Positions 16,835-25,351 of a stretch of 64,000 nt of DNA are shown here, piece by piece. The DNA lies in NCBI GenBank assembly GCA_963667535.2, contig CAXXDU010000002.1:62001-126000 (forward strand), given 5' to 3'. The notes under the pieces were generated by a model, which was not told where the DNA came from, did not search any database, and was given only the letters and a program-made list of their open reading frames with translations. Positions within the stretch are counted from its first letter, which is position 1. Each line of letters begins with the position of its first letter. The position numbers and the translations under genes were made by a program. Source of the DNA: UBA5614 sp963667535. GTDB taxonomy: Bacteria > Cloacimonadota > Cloacimonadia > Cloacimonadales > Cloacimonadaceae.

Positions 16835-19147
16835 TTATTCTGAATCACCTGCTATGATGCGGTAGAACTTTTTGCTCCCGGTCTGACCGCTCAATATCGC
16901 CGTGGGATTTGTAGTTGAAAGCATATAGGAAGAAGAGTCGATTGGGAAATCAGGGCTGTCACCGCCATAGATTTTATAGGTGATACGATTAACCTCCGGA
17001 TAAGAATTTCCCTCCCAATATCCTTCTGTGACACGATTCCAGTTGAGCCGGAACTGGTTAAGTGCTGTATTTGCCAGCAGTACACGCTCTGCCGGTGCAG
17101 GAGGGATATTGTCAACAGTGTATCCCCACATAGGCATGGAAGTCCAGAATCCAAGGCTGTTTTGATAGATAACCATGTAATTCGCCTCATGAGTTCCGGT
17201 TGAAGAGGAATCCCTCAGGGTAGGAACTATCAGTCCGTAATCTTCAAAATTATAAGCAGGTAGTTGGTTCAGATAATACCATGTCCGGGTCCCGTCTCTC
17301 CAGCCGATGTCACTACTGCGGGCAATCAAATCCACATTTAAGAGTGTGGGATCATTTATATAGAGAGTGTTATCATTGCGGGACGTTTCGCCCAGACGCC
17401 AAACTGTGTAGAAAGCGCCGGGAGAGAAAGTGATATCAAGCGGTGACCTTGTCCATTTGAGGTCAAGCTGATGTCCCTGGTCAGGAGAATAATCTATTGC
17501 TCTGGTTATAACTGGATTCACCAACGTGTAATATATGCCCATGTCTGAATAGCTGCCATCCGGGTCATATTCACCATGATAGCCGGTATTGATGCAGGGA
17601 GAAAGTGGTTGTAGATGCCAATCACCGGTAAGTACATCCACTCCGAGTGTAGTTATAGGTGCCACAAACAGAGGGTTGCTGGCTATATTTGCGACATAGT
17701 TAGCAGGTTGGATGCCATTGGTGACGCCCAGCATTCCGTTCTGGATACAGCTATTACCAATCTGCAAAGTAGTTGGGTATGTAACGTCAATAATGGAATT
17801 GGTCGCATTACCCCACAAAATCGAACTTGAGACATGTACTAAACCGAATCGATACAAGCCATAACCGTTATTATAAACAACATCACAATGGTCAATTACA
17901 CAAAAGGAATCACCGATGAAAGCTATCCCTGTTCCATCATTACCGGCGACCAGATTGCGCTGGAAAGACCCGCTGCAATCGATCATATATACGGCTTTAA
18001 GGGTGCCCGGAGAACCGACAGCATTATTATTGGCGATGATATTATCATGGATAAGATTCAAGTTGCAGCCAACTAAAAAAAATGCATCTCCCAATGCATA
18101 AGTGGAGCTATTGTATTGCATTGTGCAATTACTGACTGTAAGCCGATCGCCATAGCAGTAAACCGCTGCTCCATGACCAGAGGATTGATTTCCGATAATG
18201 GTGGAATTCTCCAGGATAACAGACCCTCCAAGCAAGCATACACCACCGTGCTCATTGTCCTGAATCAGACAGTTACTGATACGGATATTCTCACTGGTGG
18301 CTGTCGTTATCCCTGCTAATGAGGATTTGGTGATAGTGGCATGATTTACTATGCAGGAATCAGCCCACATACTAATTTGCGAGAAAAATATTCCTCTCCA
18401 GGGCATATCAACCACAGCTTCCGTAAATAAAACCGGTTGTGCGGCAGTGCCATTCACCAGCAATCTTCCTTCTACTTCCATCTTATTATCCACTCCGAAA
18501 TAAAGATTGGAGCCTGCTGCAATCTGTAACGTCTGACCCAAAGGAACCAACAAATCACCTTCAATATTGTAGTCACCGGTAGTCCAGGAACTACAACCTA
18601 AGGTATTTTCATGAGTGAGTTGGACATCGTCAATATACCAGTAGTTTAACGCATACCAAGGATTTCCCGTTAAAAAAAAGGATATATAGGTGGTTTCAGA
18701 CATACCAAGTGTATAGGGTATTGATATCGTACGTTGTTCGGCAGGGATGCTTGCTGAGGAGACTTCAGTTGACCAAAGAGTTGTCCAGGTTGTCAGGTTT
18801 GTGCTGATCTGGACTCCTATAGTATATGTGGAATCAACGCTTGCAAAATCATCCAGCATGTGCCTAAAACTAAGGCTCATATCATGCGCTTTGCTGGTGT
18901 TTATGGCAGGAGTAATCATGCGGTATGTGGCGTTAACATCAGAATAATAATCCAACCGTAGTTCTCCGGCTGGAGTTCCTCCTGCATTATTAGAATTGAC
19001 AACAGACCACGATGTCGTCCCTGGACCGGCGGTTGTCCAGCCTGTGGGGATAGTAGGGGGAGTGGAAAAAAATTCAGTGAGAAGTGTGGCAGCACCGAGA
19101 AACGAAAAACAAAAAGATAAAATAAACAGACTAAGTATGGTTTTCAT
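16835..19147 (-). CDS. Secreted right-handed beta-helix protein
   Basis: A 770-residue exported protein. Signal peptide 1-18 is followed by a choice-of-anchor/MAM-like jelly-roll domain (about 22-180, opening FFSTPPTIPTGWTTAG). Next is a parallel beta-helix (about 190-490) with repeats such as ISNCLIQDNEHGGVCL, LENSTIIGNQSSG and VSNCTMQYNSS, typical of surface adhesins or polysaccharide-active proteins. Residues 500-770 hold two fibronectin-like segments, the last ending KFYRIIAGDSE. No FlgD-like sorting domain is present, unlike the neighbours. No catalytic residues of known lyases could be assigned. The function may be polymer binding or adhesion. A promoter candidate lies at 19210-19238 and a terminator at 16756-16790, so it is probably a single-gene unit. 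Confidence 0.85.
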   Translation of the reverse strand: MKTILSLFILSFCFSFLGAATLLTEFFSTPPTIPTGWTTAGPGTTSWSVVNSNNAGGTPAGELRLDYYSDVNATYRMITPAINTSKAHDMSLSFRHMLDDFASVDSTYTIGVQISTNLTTWTTLWSTEVSSASIPAEQRTISIPYTLGMSETTYISFFLTGNPWYALNYWYIDDVQLTHENTLGCSSWTTGDYNIEGDLLVPLGQTLQIAAGSNLYFGVDNKMEVEGRLLVNGTAAQPVLFTEAVVDMPWRGIFFSQISMWADSCIVNHATITKSSLAGITTATSENIRISNCLIQDNEHGGVCLLGGSVILENSTIIGNQSSGHGAAVYCYGDRLTVSNCTMQYNSSTYALGDAFFLVGCNLNLIHDNIIANNNAVGSPGTLKAVYMIDCSGSFQRNLVAGNDGTGIAFIGDSFCVIDHCDVVYNNGYGLYRFGLVHVSSSILWGNATNSIIDVTYPTTLQIGNSCIQNGMLGVTNGIQPANYVANIASNPLFVAPITTLGVDVLTGDWHLQPLSPCINTGYHGEYDPDGSYSDMGIYYTLVNPVITRAIDYSPDQGHQLDLKWTRSPLDITFSPGAFYTVWRLGETSRNDNTLYINDPTLLNVDLIARSSDIGWRDGTRTWYYLNQLPAYNFEDYGLIVPTLRDSSSTGTHEANYMVIYQNSLGFWTSMPMWGYTVDNIPPAPAERVLLANTALNQFRLNWNRVTEGYWEGNSYPEVNRITYKIYGGDSPDFPIDSSSYMLSTTNPTAILSGQTGSKKFYRIIAGDSE

Positions 19148-19209
19148 ATTGTACTCCTTTTCTAATAAAGCTTTGCCATATTGTAGATTAACACTTGTAT
19201 GATAAAATA

Positions 19210-19238
19210 AAACTAGAATAAGCAGACTATAGTGTCAA
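19210..19238 (-). promoter_or_regulatory. Candidate sigma-70 promoter for beta-helix gene
   Basis: On the minus strand TTGACA (19233-19238) is followed after 17 bases by TAGTTT (19210-19215), about 60 bases before the ATG at 19147. The -35 box is perfect and the -10 box keeps TAnnnT. Confidence 0.45.
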
Positions 19239-19529
19239 GTTTTATTTTCGGAATAATGGTTCCATCTGAAACTATAACACGTATCAAAAACAACTCCAAT
19301 ACTATTTGATGAGTTATCTTGTTGGCAGTTAATATTGCTGGCACTATAAAAACCTTACGACAATCTGGTCATGGTACTGAATGTATGAGTGTCATATTGC
19401 TGAAGCTGAATCACCCCCTTTGGCTGGAAAATTGCTTGACTAATATACTGTATATAGATTTTAGGAATTGATTGATTATCAATGCAATATAGATGATTTA
19501 TGCATCTTAACAACAGAAAAGATGAGGAT
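19239..19529. other. Intergenic region upstream of M23 peptidase
   Basis: No gene is recognised. The stretch is AT-rich; TTGACT at 19436-19441 has only poor -10 candidates after it. Confidence 0.35.
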
Positions 19530-20459
19530 ATGAACCCTTTTAAAGTACAACGAAACTGGAGAGTCACTTATCAATTCGGAATTGATGGCATTAGACGTGA
19601 GTTTAATCTTTCTAACGCCATTTTGGTTATTGTTTTAGCCATTTTCCTGAGTCTGTTTTTACTATCTTCTCTTTATTTTATCAGTCTACGCAATTGGAAT
19701 CAATCTCAGAAAGCTCTTACCAAAGTTCAGAAAGAAAATATCCTGCTCCGTCAAAAGCTGGACTATTATTCTGAAGTGATAGACAGCATTTATCAGAAGC
19801 TTGATACTATGCAATTATCCAAGCCTTTATCCAAAACAACCGACCAATACTACCCATATTTCAGAAATGATAAATCCAATAAAATTGAAGACAATACCTT
19901 TGTTTATGACTCATATCTCGATGCCAGAGTTAATTCAATTGAGCAGCAAATCAAGAAGATTTCCACAGGATTCAGTATGAATTACAGTAGTGACAGTTCT
20001 GTTGCCACTGTAGCTACCAATGATATGCTCAGAATTGACAATGGTCCTTCCATATTCCCTACATTTGGCAGATGGTCAGACGGTTGGGGAACCAGACTAC
20101 ATCCTTTTTATAACAGATTGTGTTTCCACTATGGTGTGGATATTGCCAATAAAATGGGCACACCGATATACGCAACCAGTGATGGCGTAGTGATTGAAAC
20201 AACCTGGGATAATGAATATGGTAAATATATTAAAATAAAGCATGCTAATGGTTTTGAAACACGTTACGGTCATCTGTACAACTTCCAGATTGCAAAGGGC
20301 GACCAGGTCAGAAAAGGCCAGATTATTGCCATGATGGGCAGTACCGGAATGTCTACAGGGCCACACGTTCATTATGAAGTCCTGGTCAATGGCGCTAAAG
20401 TCAATCCAGCTTATTATCTGAATAGGATTGACGATACTGTATATTACGCAAAACACTGA
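19530..20459 (+). CDS. M23-family (LytM-like) membrane-anchored peptidase
   Basis: About 309 residues. One transmembrane helix (about residues 27-52) anchors a periplasmic coiled-coil region (KALTKVQKENILLRQKLDYY) followed by a LytM/M23 domain in the C-terminal third. Zinc-site motifs are visible: HYGVDIANKMGTPI (H-x-x-x-D), YGNGYGKY-like turns and the final H-x-H in GPHVHYEV. M23 enzymes cut peptidoglycan cross-bridges or activate amidases. The frame extends to an ATG at 19500 without a ribosome-binding site; the ATG at 19530 has GAGG only 2 bases upstream, so the choice is unsure. The thiamine pyrophosphokinase gene follows after 2 bases and is likely co-transcribed. Confidence 0.88.
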   Translation: MNPFKVQRNWRVTYQFGIDGIRREFNLSNAILVIVLAIFLSLFLLSSLYFISLRNWNQSQKALTKVQKENILLRQKLDYYSEVIDSIYQKLDTMQLSKPLSKTTDQYYPYFRNDKSNKIEDNTFVYDSYLDARVNSIEQQIKKISTGFSMNYSSDSSVATVATNDMLRIDNGPSIFPTFGRWSDGWGTRLHPFYNRLCFHYGVDIANKMGTPIYATSDGVVIETTWDNEYGKYIKIKHANGFETRYGHLYNFQIAKGDQVRKGQIIAMMGSTGMSTGPHVHYEVLVNGAKVNPAYYLNRIDDTVYYAKH

Positions 20460-20461
20460 AT

Positions 20462-21112
20462 ATGAAACTTCCTCGCGCCTGGCTGATAACTAATTTCTCT
20501 CCCGAACAAATCGTTACTAACTATGACTCTATCCAACCTGATGATGTGATTATTGCAGTAGATGCCGGGTTAAAGAGATGCCTGGAATTAAAGCTTAATC
20601 CTGATGTCCTGATTGGTGATTTTGATTCTATTGAGCCAGAATTGATTGCTCAAATACCCGCGACCTGTCATAAACTGACCTTTCCCGGTATAAAAAACGA
20701 AACAGATACTCAGCTTGCTCTGGAATACTGCATTATGCAGAAAATCCCTGAAGTTTTGATTTGCAATGATTTAACAGGCAGAATAGATCATGCGCTGGCG
20801 CTAATCCAAAACCTTATGCATGCTCATAAATATGGTGTGAAGGCAACTATTATCAGCAGCACTCAAATTCTCACACTTTTAGAAAAACATACCTCCTACT
20901 CCTATCCCGTAAATTCTCCCCTTTCTTTGATTTCGTTGTCAGATACCAGTATCTTCACTTCTTCACGTGGATTAAAATATCCACTTGATAGCGTAATCCT
21001 CTATAACTGGCAATCCAAAGGCATCAGTAACGAAGTTACAGAACCAGCACAGGAAATCATTCTCGCATCAGGACTTGTTCTGAGTATAGCCACACCTTCC
21101 AGTTCTGAATAA
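20462..21112 (+). CDS. thiN: Thiamine pyrophosphokinase
   Basis: A 216-residue cytoplasmic enzyme that transfers pyrophosphate from ATP to thiamine, making thiamine diphosphate. Family motifs are in order: an IIAVDAGLKRCLEL strand, the metal-binding PDVLIGDFDSI (about residues 49-59), then KNETDTQLALEYC (about 79-91) and LTGRIDHALALIQNL (near 105), the usual G-x-R-x-D-H region. Length fits the bacterial family. It starts 2 bases after the M23 gene stop without its own strong ribosome-binding site. It is convergent with the small membrane protein gene; the terminator at 21136-21166 lies between. Confidence 0.9.
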   Translation: MKLPRAWLITNFSPEQIVTNYDSIQPDDVIIAVDAGLKRCLELKLNPDVLIGDFDSIEPELIAQIPATCHKLTFPGIKNETDTQLALEYCIMQKIPEVLICNDLTGRIDHALALIQNLMHAHKYGVKATIISSTQILTLLEKHTSYSYPVNSPLSLISLSDTSIFTSSRGLKYPLDSVILYNWQSKGISNEVTEPAQEIILASGLVLSIATPSSSE

Positions 21113-21135
21113 AATACGCTATTCAAACTTCCTGC

Positions 21136-21166
21136 AAAAAAAAACCATGCCCCTTTCGGGACATGG
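21136..21166 (-). terminator. Intrinsic terminator of the OmpA/mini-membrane-protein transcript
   Basis: On the minus strand a 9-bp stem (CCATGTCCC pairing with GGGGCATGG, one mismatch, loop GAAA) at 21145-21166 is followed by a run of nine T. It ends the transcript of 21191-21346 and probably of 21361-23043. On the plus strand it may weakly stop the thiN transcript. Confidence 0.8.
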
Positions 21167-21190
21167 TAAATTGTTTTCAGACATTGATTT

Positions 21191-21346
21191 CTATAATATT
21201 GTCTGTTTCTTTCTTTTGAATATCTGGATGAGAATAGTTATCACAGCAAACATTATCAGAATATGTATCAGACCACCCATAGTGTAAGCTGAGACCATTC
21301 CAATGAACCAGAGTATTATAAATCCGTAAGCTATTGTCCAAAGCAT
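21191..21346 (-). CDS. Small membrane protein, lmo0937 family
   Basis: A 51-residue protein: MLWTIAYGFIILWFIGMV then SAYTMGGLIHILIMFAV, ending in a basic tail (KRKKQ). The pattern MLW-T-I-A, W-F-x-G, the central Y-T-M-G-G-x-I-H-I-L and two short hydrophobic helices match the lmo0937-type family, widespread tiny inner-membrane proteins linked to envelope stress in some species; the function is not established. GAGG lies 6 bases before the ATG. It sits 14 bases after the OmpA-like gene and before a strong terminator, so the two are probably one operon. Confidence 0.8.
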   Translation of the reverse strand: MLWTIAYGFIILWFIGMVSAYTMGGLIHILIMFAVITILIQIFKRKKQTIL

Positions 21347-21360
21347 GTTATCCTCTTACT

Positions 21361-23043
21361 TTATTGAAGTGCTTCAATTTCAATCCGTCGATTCTGGGCT
21401 CTGCCCTCACTGGTATCGTTTGAAGCTATCGGTTCAGCTTCGCCTTTTCCGATTACTCTTATACGTGTTGCACTGATGCCGTTACCTGTCAGCCAATCCT
21501 TGACTGCCTGTGCTCTTCTTACAGATAAACTGCGGTTGCTGTCATCATTTCCTACGCTGTCAGTGTGACCGGATATCAGAACAGTTACTTCAGGATATTC
21601 CTGTAAAGAAGCTAATACCTTTTGTAAGGGTTGTTCAGACTCAGGTAAGATAGTAGCCTTATTAGTTGCGAATTTAATACCTTCTAAAATCATCTTTTTC
21701 TCAATCTTAGCCACATCGTCTTTAGAGTCTAAAGGATTCTTATTAGCTTTGATTTCTGCACCATCATTCATACCGCCACCATCGCTATCGATATTAACAG
21801 GGTCAGTCCTGTGTGTTGTTACTTCTGCATAATCGTTAAGCCCGTCATTATCTGTATCAGCTTTAGTTGGGTCTGTCTTATTTATACTGACTTCTTTACC
21901 ATCTGTAAGTCCATCGTTATCAGTATCAGGTTTTAACGGATCGCTACGGTACTTGATGACTTCGTCGCCATCAGAGAGTCCGTCCATGTCTGTATCCATT
22001 TTAGTAGGGTCAGTTTTGTATTTACTGGTTTCTTCGAAATCCATCAGACCGTCACTGTCGGTATCAATCTTATTAGTATCAATCTTTGGTGCCGCAGGCT
22101 TCACAACTGCCGGGATATCGTCTTTTGAGTCCAAAGGATTCTTCTTAGCCTGAATTTCTGCACCATCGTTCATGCTGCCACCATCTGTATCTATTTTCAA
22201 CGGATCCGTATTGTGAACATTAACTTCAGCATAATCATTGAGACCGTCACTATCTGTATCAGCTTTGTTAGGATCGGTCTTGTGTTTTAAAACTTCAGCA
22301 CCATCTGATAGACCATCCATATCTGAGTCAGCTTTATTGAAGTCTGTGCGGTATTTGCCTGTTTCTTCTACATCCATCAGTCCATCACCATCAGTATCAA
22401 TCGTCAAGGGGTCAATCTTTGGCTCTTCAACTTCAACTTTCTTTACCCTTTTCTCAAACGGATTGGTTACTGCAAATCCAAGCATTATAGTAAAGAAACC
22501 ATCATTTTTCTTATTAGTAAAACGATTCAGGTCGTCATCACTGCGGATAATGCCATCAAATTTGTCAGATAACACTAAATTATAACCACCATGGAGGTCT
22601 AACGCGAATTTGCTTCCTATAGATGTCTGGATGCCCAAACCCGCGGGTATCACCGGAAGAATATCGGAGCTTCCTCCTGACATATCCTTTGTTGCTCCAA
22701 ATCCGGCATAAAGGTAAGGAGCTAAAACCGTTATTTGAATTGGTCTGAATAGAAAACGGATATCTCCCATAATTGTTTTGGTTTTGTATTGGTTAAGATT
22801 ATCTTCATTTGATTTGATTGGTAAGTAGCTTACTCCCACTTGAGTATGTAATTGTTTAAAAAGACTTAACTGCATAAATCCACGTCCTGCCGGTACCCAC
22901 AATTCATCAGTTCCAGCATTATCGCCGACAGCAACACCCCCTTCTATGCCATATCCCCAAATTGAACCAACTGACTCTGCATAGAGTAAAGAAAAAGTAA
23001 ATAATGCCAAAATAAGCATTGTAATACAAATCATTGTTTTCAT
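21361..23043 (-). CDS. OmpA-family outer-membrane protein with duplicated TSP3 repeats
   Basis: About 560 residues from the ATG at 23043, which has GGGAG 6 bases upstream; the longer frame to 23082 has no such site. Signal peptide (1-23), an OmpA-like beta-barrel (about 24-195), then calcium-binding thrombospondin type 3 repeats (about 210-440) of the form D-T-D-x-D-G-L-x-D. The repeats come as two near-copies of a unit of about 110 residues, each ending NPLDSKDD, separated by a proline-rich linker. The C-terminus is an OmpA peptidoglycan-binding domain (about 445-560, ISGHTDSVGNDDSNRSLSVRR and GRAQNRRIEI). It ties the outer membrane to peptidoglycan. It shares a terminator with the small gene downstream. 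Confidence 0.93.
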   Translation of the reverse strand: MKTMICITMLILALFTFSLLYAESVGSIWGYGIEGGVAVGDNAGTDELWVPAGRGFMQLSLFKQLHTQVGVSYLPIKSNEDNLNQYKTKTIMGDIRFLFRPIQITVLAPYLYAGFGATKDMSGGSSDILPVIPAGLGIQTSIGSKFALDLHGGYNLVLSDKFDGIIRSDDDLNRFTNKKNDGFFTIMLGFAVTNPFEKRVKKVEVEEPKIDPLTIDTDGDGLMDVEETGKYRTDFNKADSDMDGLSDGAEVLKHKTDPNKADTDSDGLNDYAEVNVHNTDPLKIDTDGGSMNDGAEIQAKKNPLDSKDDIPAVVKPAAPKIDTNKIDTDSDGLMDFEETSKYKTDPTKMDTDMDGLSDGDEVIKYRSDPLKPDTDNDGLTDGKEVSINKTDPTKADTDNDGLNDYAEVTTHRTDPVNIDSDGGGMNDGAEIKANKNPLDSKDDVAKIEKKMILEGIKFATNKATILPESEQPLQKVLASLQEYPEVTVLISGHTDSVGNDDSNRSLSVRRAQAVKDWLTGNGISATRIRVIGKGEAEPIASNDTSEGRAQNRRIEIEALQ

Positions 23044-23633
23044 ATTATTCTCCCGTTTTGTGAGTTCCCAAAAAATGTTCAAAAACTCAAATGTTTCTTT
23101 TAGTATCCCCTCAATTTGTCTCTTTAAGAGGATTTAATGTTGAAAGCTTATGCAAAAGTGTGTCTATTCAGACTTAGTGGATAAGTAGAGTCTTCATTTT
23201 GTGTTATTGAAAATTGCAATATCTTTTGACACTGTCAACTGACATAATAACTTATTTTTCGTATTAAGCAACTGTTATATCGGATAAGTGGTACAAGGGC
23301 TGAAATCTTGCTATGCCCTTTGGCTAGTCACACCTACTGGCATGAAAATCCTGGTTTGATACCTAATCACAAACATAGGGATTGTTAGGGCGACATAAGG
23401 GAGGCATAACTGACCAGCCTAAGGTCAGAGAAGGATTAATTAACGACTACCTATTGACAAATCTATGTATAACTATATCTGATGATTTAATTGTTTTATT
23501 AGAAATCACTTTCCCGAGTGTGGATGGATTTTACTATTCTGCTGATTTTCAGTATTGGACATATGGTAATTGATTTGGCAAGCGGTATGACCAGTTATGG
23601 GCAGATAGGGTATTTATTTCCCTATAACATTTA
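23044..23633. other. Long intergenic region without recognised gene
   Basis: The 590 bases between the OmpA-like gene start and the end of the next minus-strand gene hold only short frames without ribosome-binding sites. A TTGAC/GTCAA palindrome (around 23225-23240) is the only structure noted. It probably carries the OmpA promoter and a long leader, but no clear -10/-35 pair was found. Confidence 0.4.
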
Positions 23634-25208
23634 TTATAACACTAACATTCCTGCCAAAAAGAATACCAGGTTACAGCAAGCAGTTAACAACATCGCTTTC
23701 TTCAACGGGATATGCAGGAATTTTCGATATATCATGCCTTCAATTATCATGGTAAACGCAAACGAAACTATTAATTTCACTATAACAAAGTTCTGTACAA
23801 ACGGTACTAAAAACCAGACTGCCGATAAAGTGATGACCACTCCTCCTAAACATGGATAAAACAGCTTATACTTATTATCCCATCCTGATACTTGGCAGAT
23901 AGTTTGGTACATGACAAGCAGGACGAGATATTTCATAGCCAGAGATAAGATTAAAACGACTAAGAAATTGATTATAAATGGTACCCATCTGGTATGATTA
24001 TATCCTTCTGAGAGAGCTATAACATCAGTATGAAGGTTAGCTACCTTCTCTCCATCGGGTTCTTTGAGTTTAATAACAAAATCATCTTTGGTTTTAGCCA
24101 GTTCCGGAAGTTGACTTACTACTTCAAATTGATGCACTTCAGAAGTCTTTTCATCTTTAATCAGATAGGTCGGAATCTCAACTAATGGCTCTTCATTTCT
24201 GTTTTTGGGATGCAAGGTGGCTTTATAGTGTTTATATTCTTTAGAGTTCAGGTCAAACAAGACACCCTTCTTTTCCCTCCCCCAGTATTGAGACCTTGTG
24301 ATATATGCTCTTTCATCACTATCAAGCTTAACCTTGATGATATTTCCACGAATTACTCTGCAGATTAAACCATCCTCACCCACAATCAGTAGGTGGAATC
24401 TTCCCACCGAGACATTCTCAAATCCGGTTACATTTAATTTTAATATGCCATGCGGTTTGTCATAATTGTTGGATTGTTCATTGTCCTGACTATGAGCAGG
24501 TTTTTTTCTGAGAATGACCAGCCTGTTTATATTGGTGCTCTTCAGAGAATCGGCATAGGCTCTAATAGTCTTTGCTTCTTCTTTGGTAAGAACAAATCCC
24601 GGTATTTTTTCAGGTTGATGTGTCAGCTTATCAATTAAAACCTGCATTTCATGGAATTTATCTGTGATGGTGATTTGGTCTGAACCACCGGAATAGACAC
24701 GTTTAGTGATATTCAAGCCAAATTCTTTATTACCGCTGTTTGTGGAAGATTGACCATGCCTGTTTAAACTGAAGTAACTTGTAATATGACTGATTTTACG
24801 GCAGGAAGGATAGAAAGGAACCTCTAGCGCTTTAGGTTTATAATCATTTCTATAAAGACGGAGATATTGAATGATGCCGGGATTTTCCTCTCCTGATAAT
24901 TCAACTCCCTGCTGAAGAGTTGATAATGAAGTGTCCCATGATATATAATGCATATACCCGCCACCATCTGATTGAAACGAGATTGCATCACCTTTGATTC
25001 GACTTACAAAGATTCTGCGCACGGATTTTGCATATACATGGTAAAATACTGTATTCGGATATTTACTGAAGCCTTGTATTTGGACTGTCTCATTACTTAG
25101 CGGGTAAGCAGAATCCTGTTTTCCCTTACCATCGGAAGCTTTCGACACTCCCCATAGTGAGATGGTAAATACCATCAGCATTGATACAAGTATCTTTCGT
25201 ACCATCAT
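23634..25208 (-). CDS. Exported protein with four C-terminal transmembrane helices, unknown family
   Basis: About 524 residues from the ATG at 25208 (GAGG 8 bases upstream; the longer frame to 25274 has no site). Signal peptide (about 1-22), then a soluble periplasmic part of about 370 residues and a C-terminal membrane domain with four helices (WVPFIINFLVVLILSLAMKY; a second near LGGVVITLSAVWFLV; a third near LIVSFAFTMIIEG; a fourth near LLTACCNLVFFLAGML). The last two resemble a small membrane protein with a short basic cytoplasmic turn (YRKFLHIPLKK). The family is not recognised. It stands alone between OmpA and the LVIVD protein on the same strand. Confidence 0.75.
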   Translation of the reverse strand: MMVRKILVSMLMVFTISLWGVSKASDGKGKQDSAYPLSNETVQIQGFSKYPNTVFYHVYAKSVRRIFVSRIKGDAISFQSDGGGYMHYISWDTSLSTLQQGVELSGEENPGIIQYLRLYRNDYKPKALEVPFYPSCRKISHITSYFSLNRHGQSSTNSGNKEFGLNITKRVYSGGSDQITITDKFHEMQVLIDKLTHQPEKIPGFVLTKEEAKTIRAYADSLKSTNINRLVILRKKPAHSQDNEQSNNYDKPHGILKLNVTGFENVSVGRFHLLIVGEDGLICRVIRGNIIKVKLDSDERAYITRSQYWGREKKGVLFDLNSKEYKHYKATLHPKNRNEEPLVEIPTYLIKDEKTSEVHQFEVVSQLPELAKTKDDFVIKLKEPDGEKVANLHTDVIALSEGYNHTRWVPFIINFLVVLILSLAMKYLVLLVMYQTICQVSGWDNKYKLFYPCLGGVVITLSAVWFLVPFVQNFVIVKLIVSFAFTMIIEGMIYRKFLHIPLKKAMLLTACCNLVFFLAGMLVL

Positions 25209-25351
25209 AATTCTAACCTCTATATAATTAGTGAAAACAAAAGTCTTCCTCTTGAATAGGATACCAGATTGCATGTAGCAGACAGAAACATCTCTTTAAC
25301 CACAGAAATACTAAATACTTTAGCATTATCCTCACTTCTTTTGGTAAACCA

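Noticed and set aside
21770..22400. Regular short repeats resembling a CRISPR array
   Set aside because: The repetition is the coding sequence of TSP3 repeats in the OmpA gene; unit lengths follow protein motifs.
23382..23573. 63-codon frame in the intergenic region before OmpA
   Set aside because: No ribosome-binding site, no recognisable protein features.
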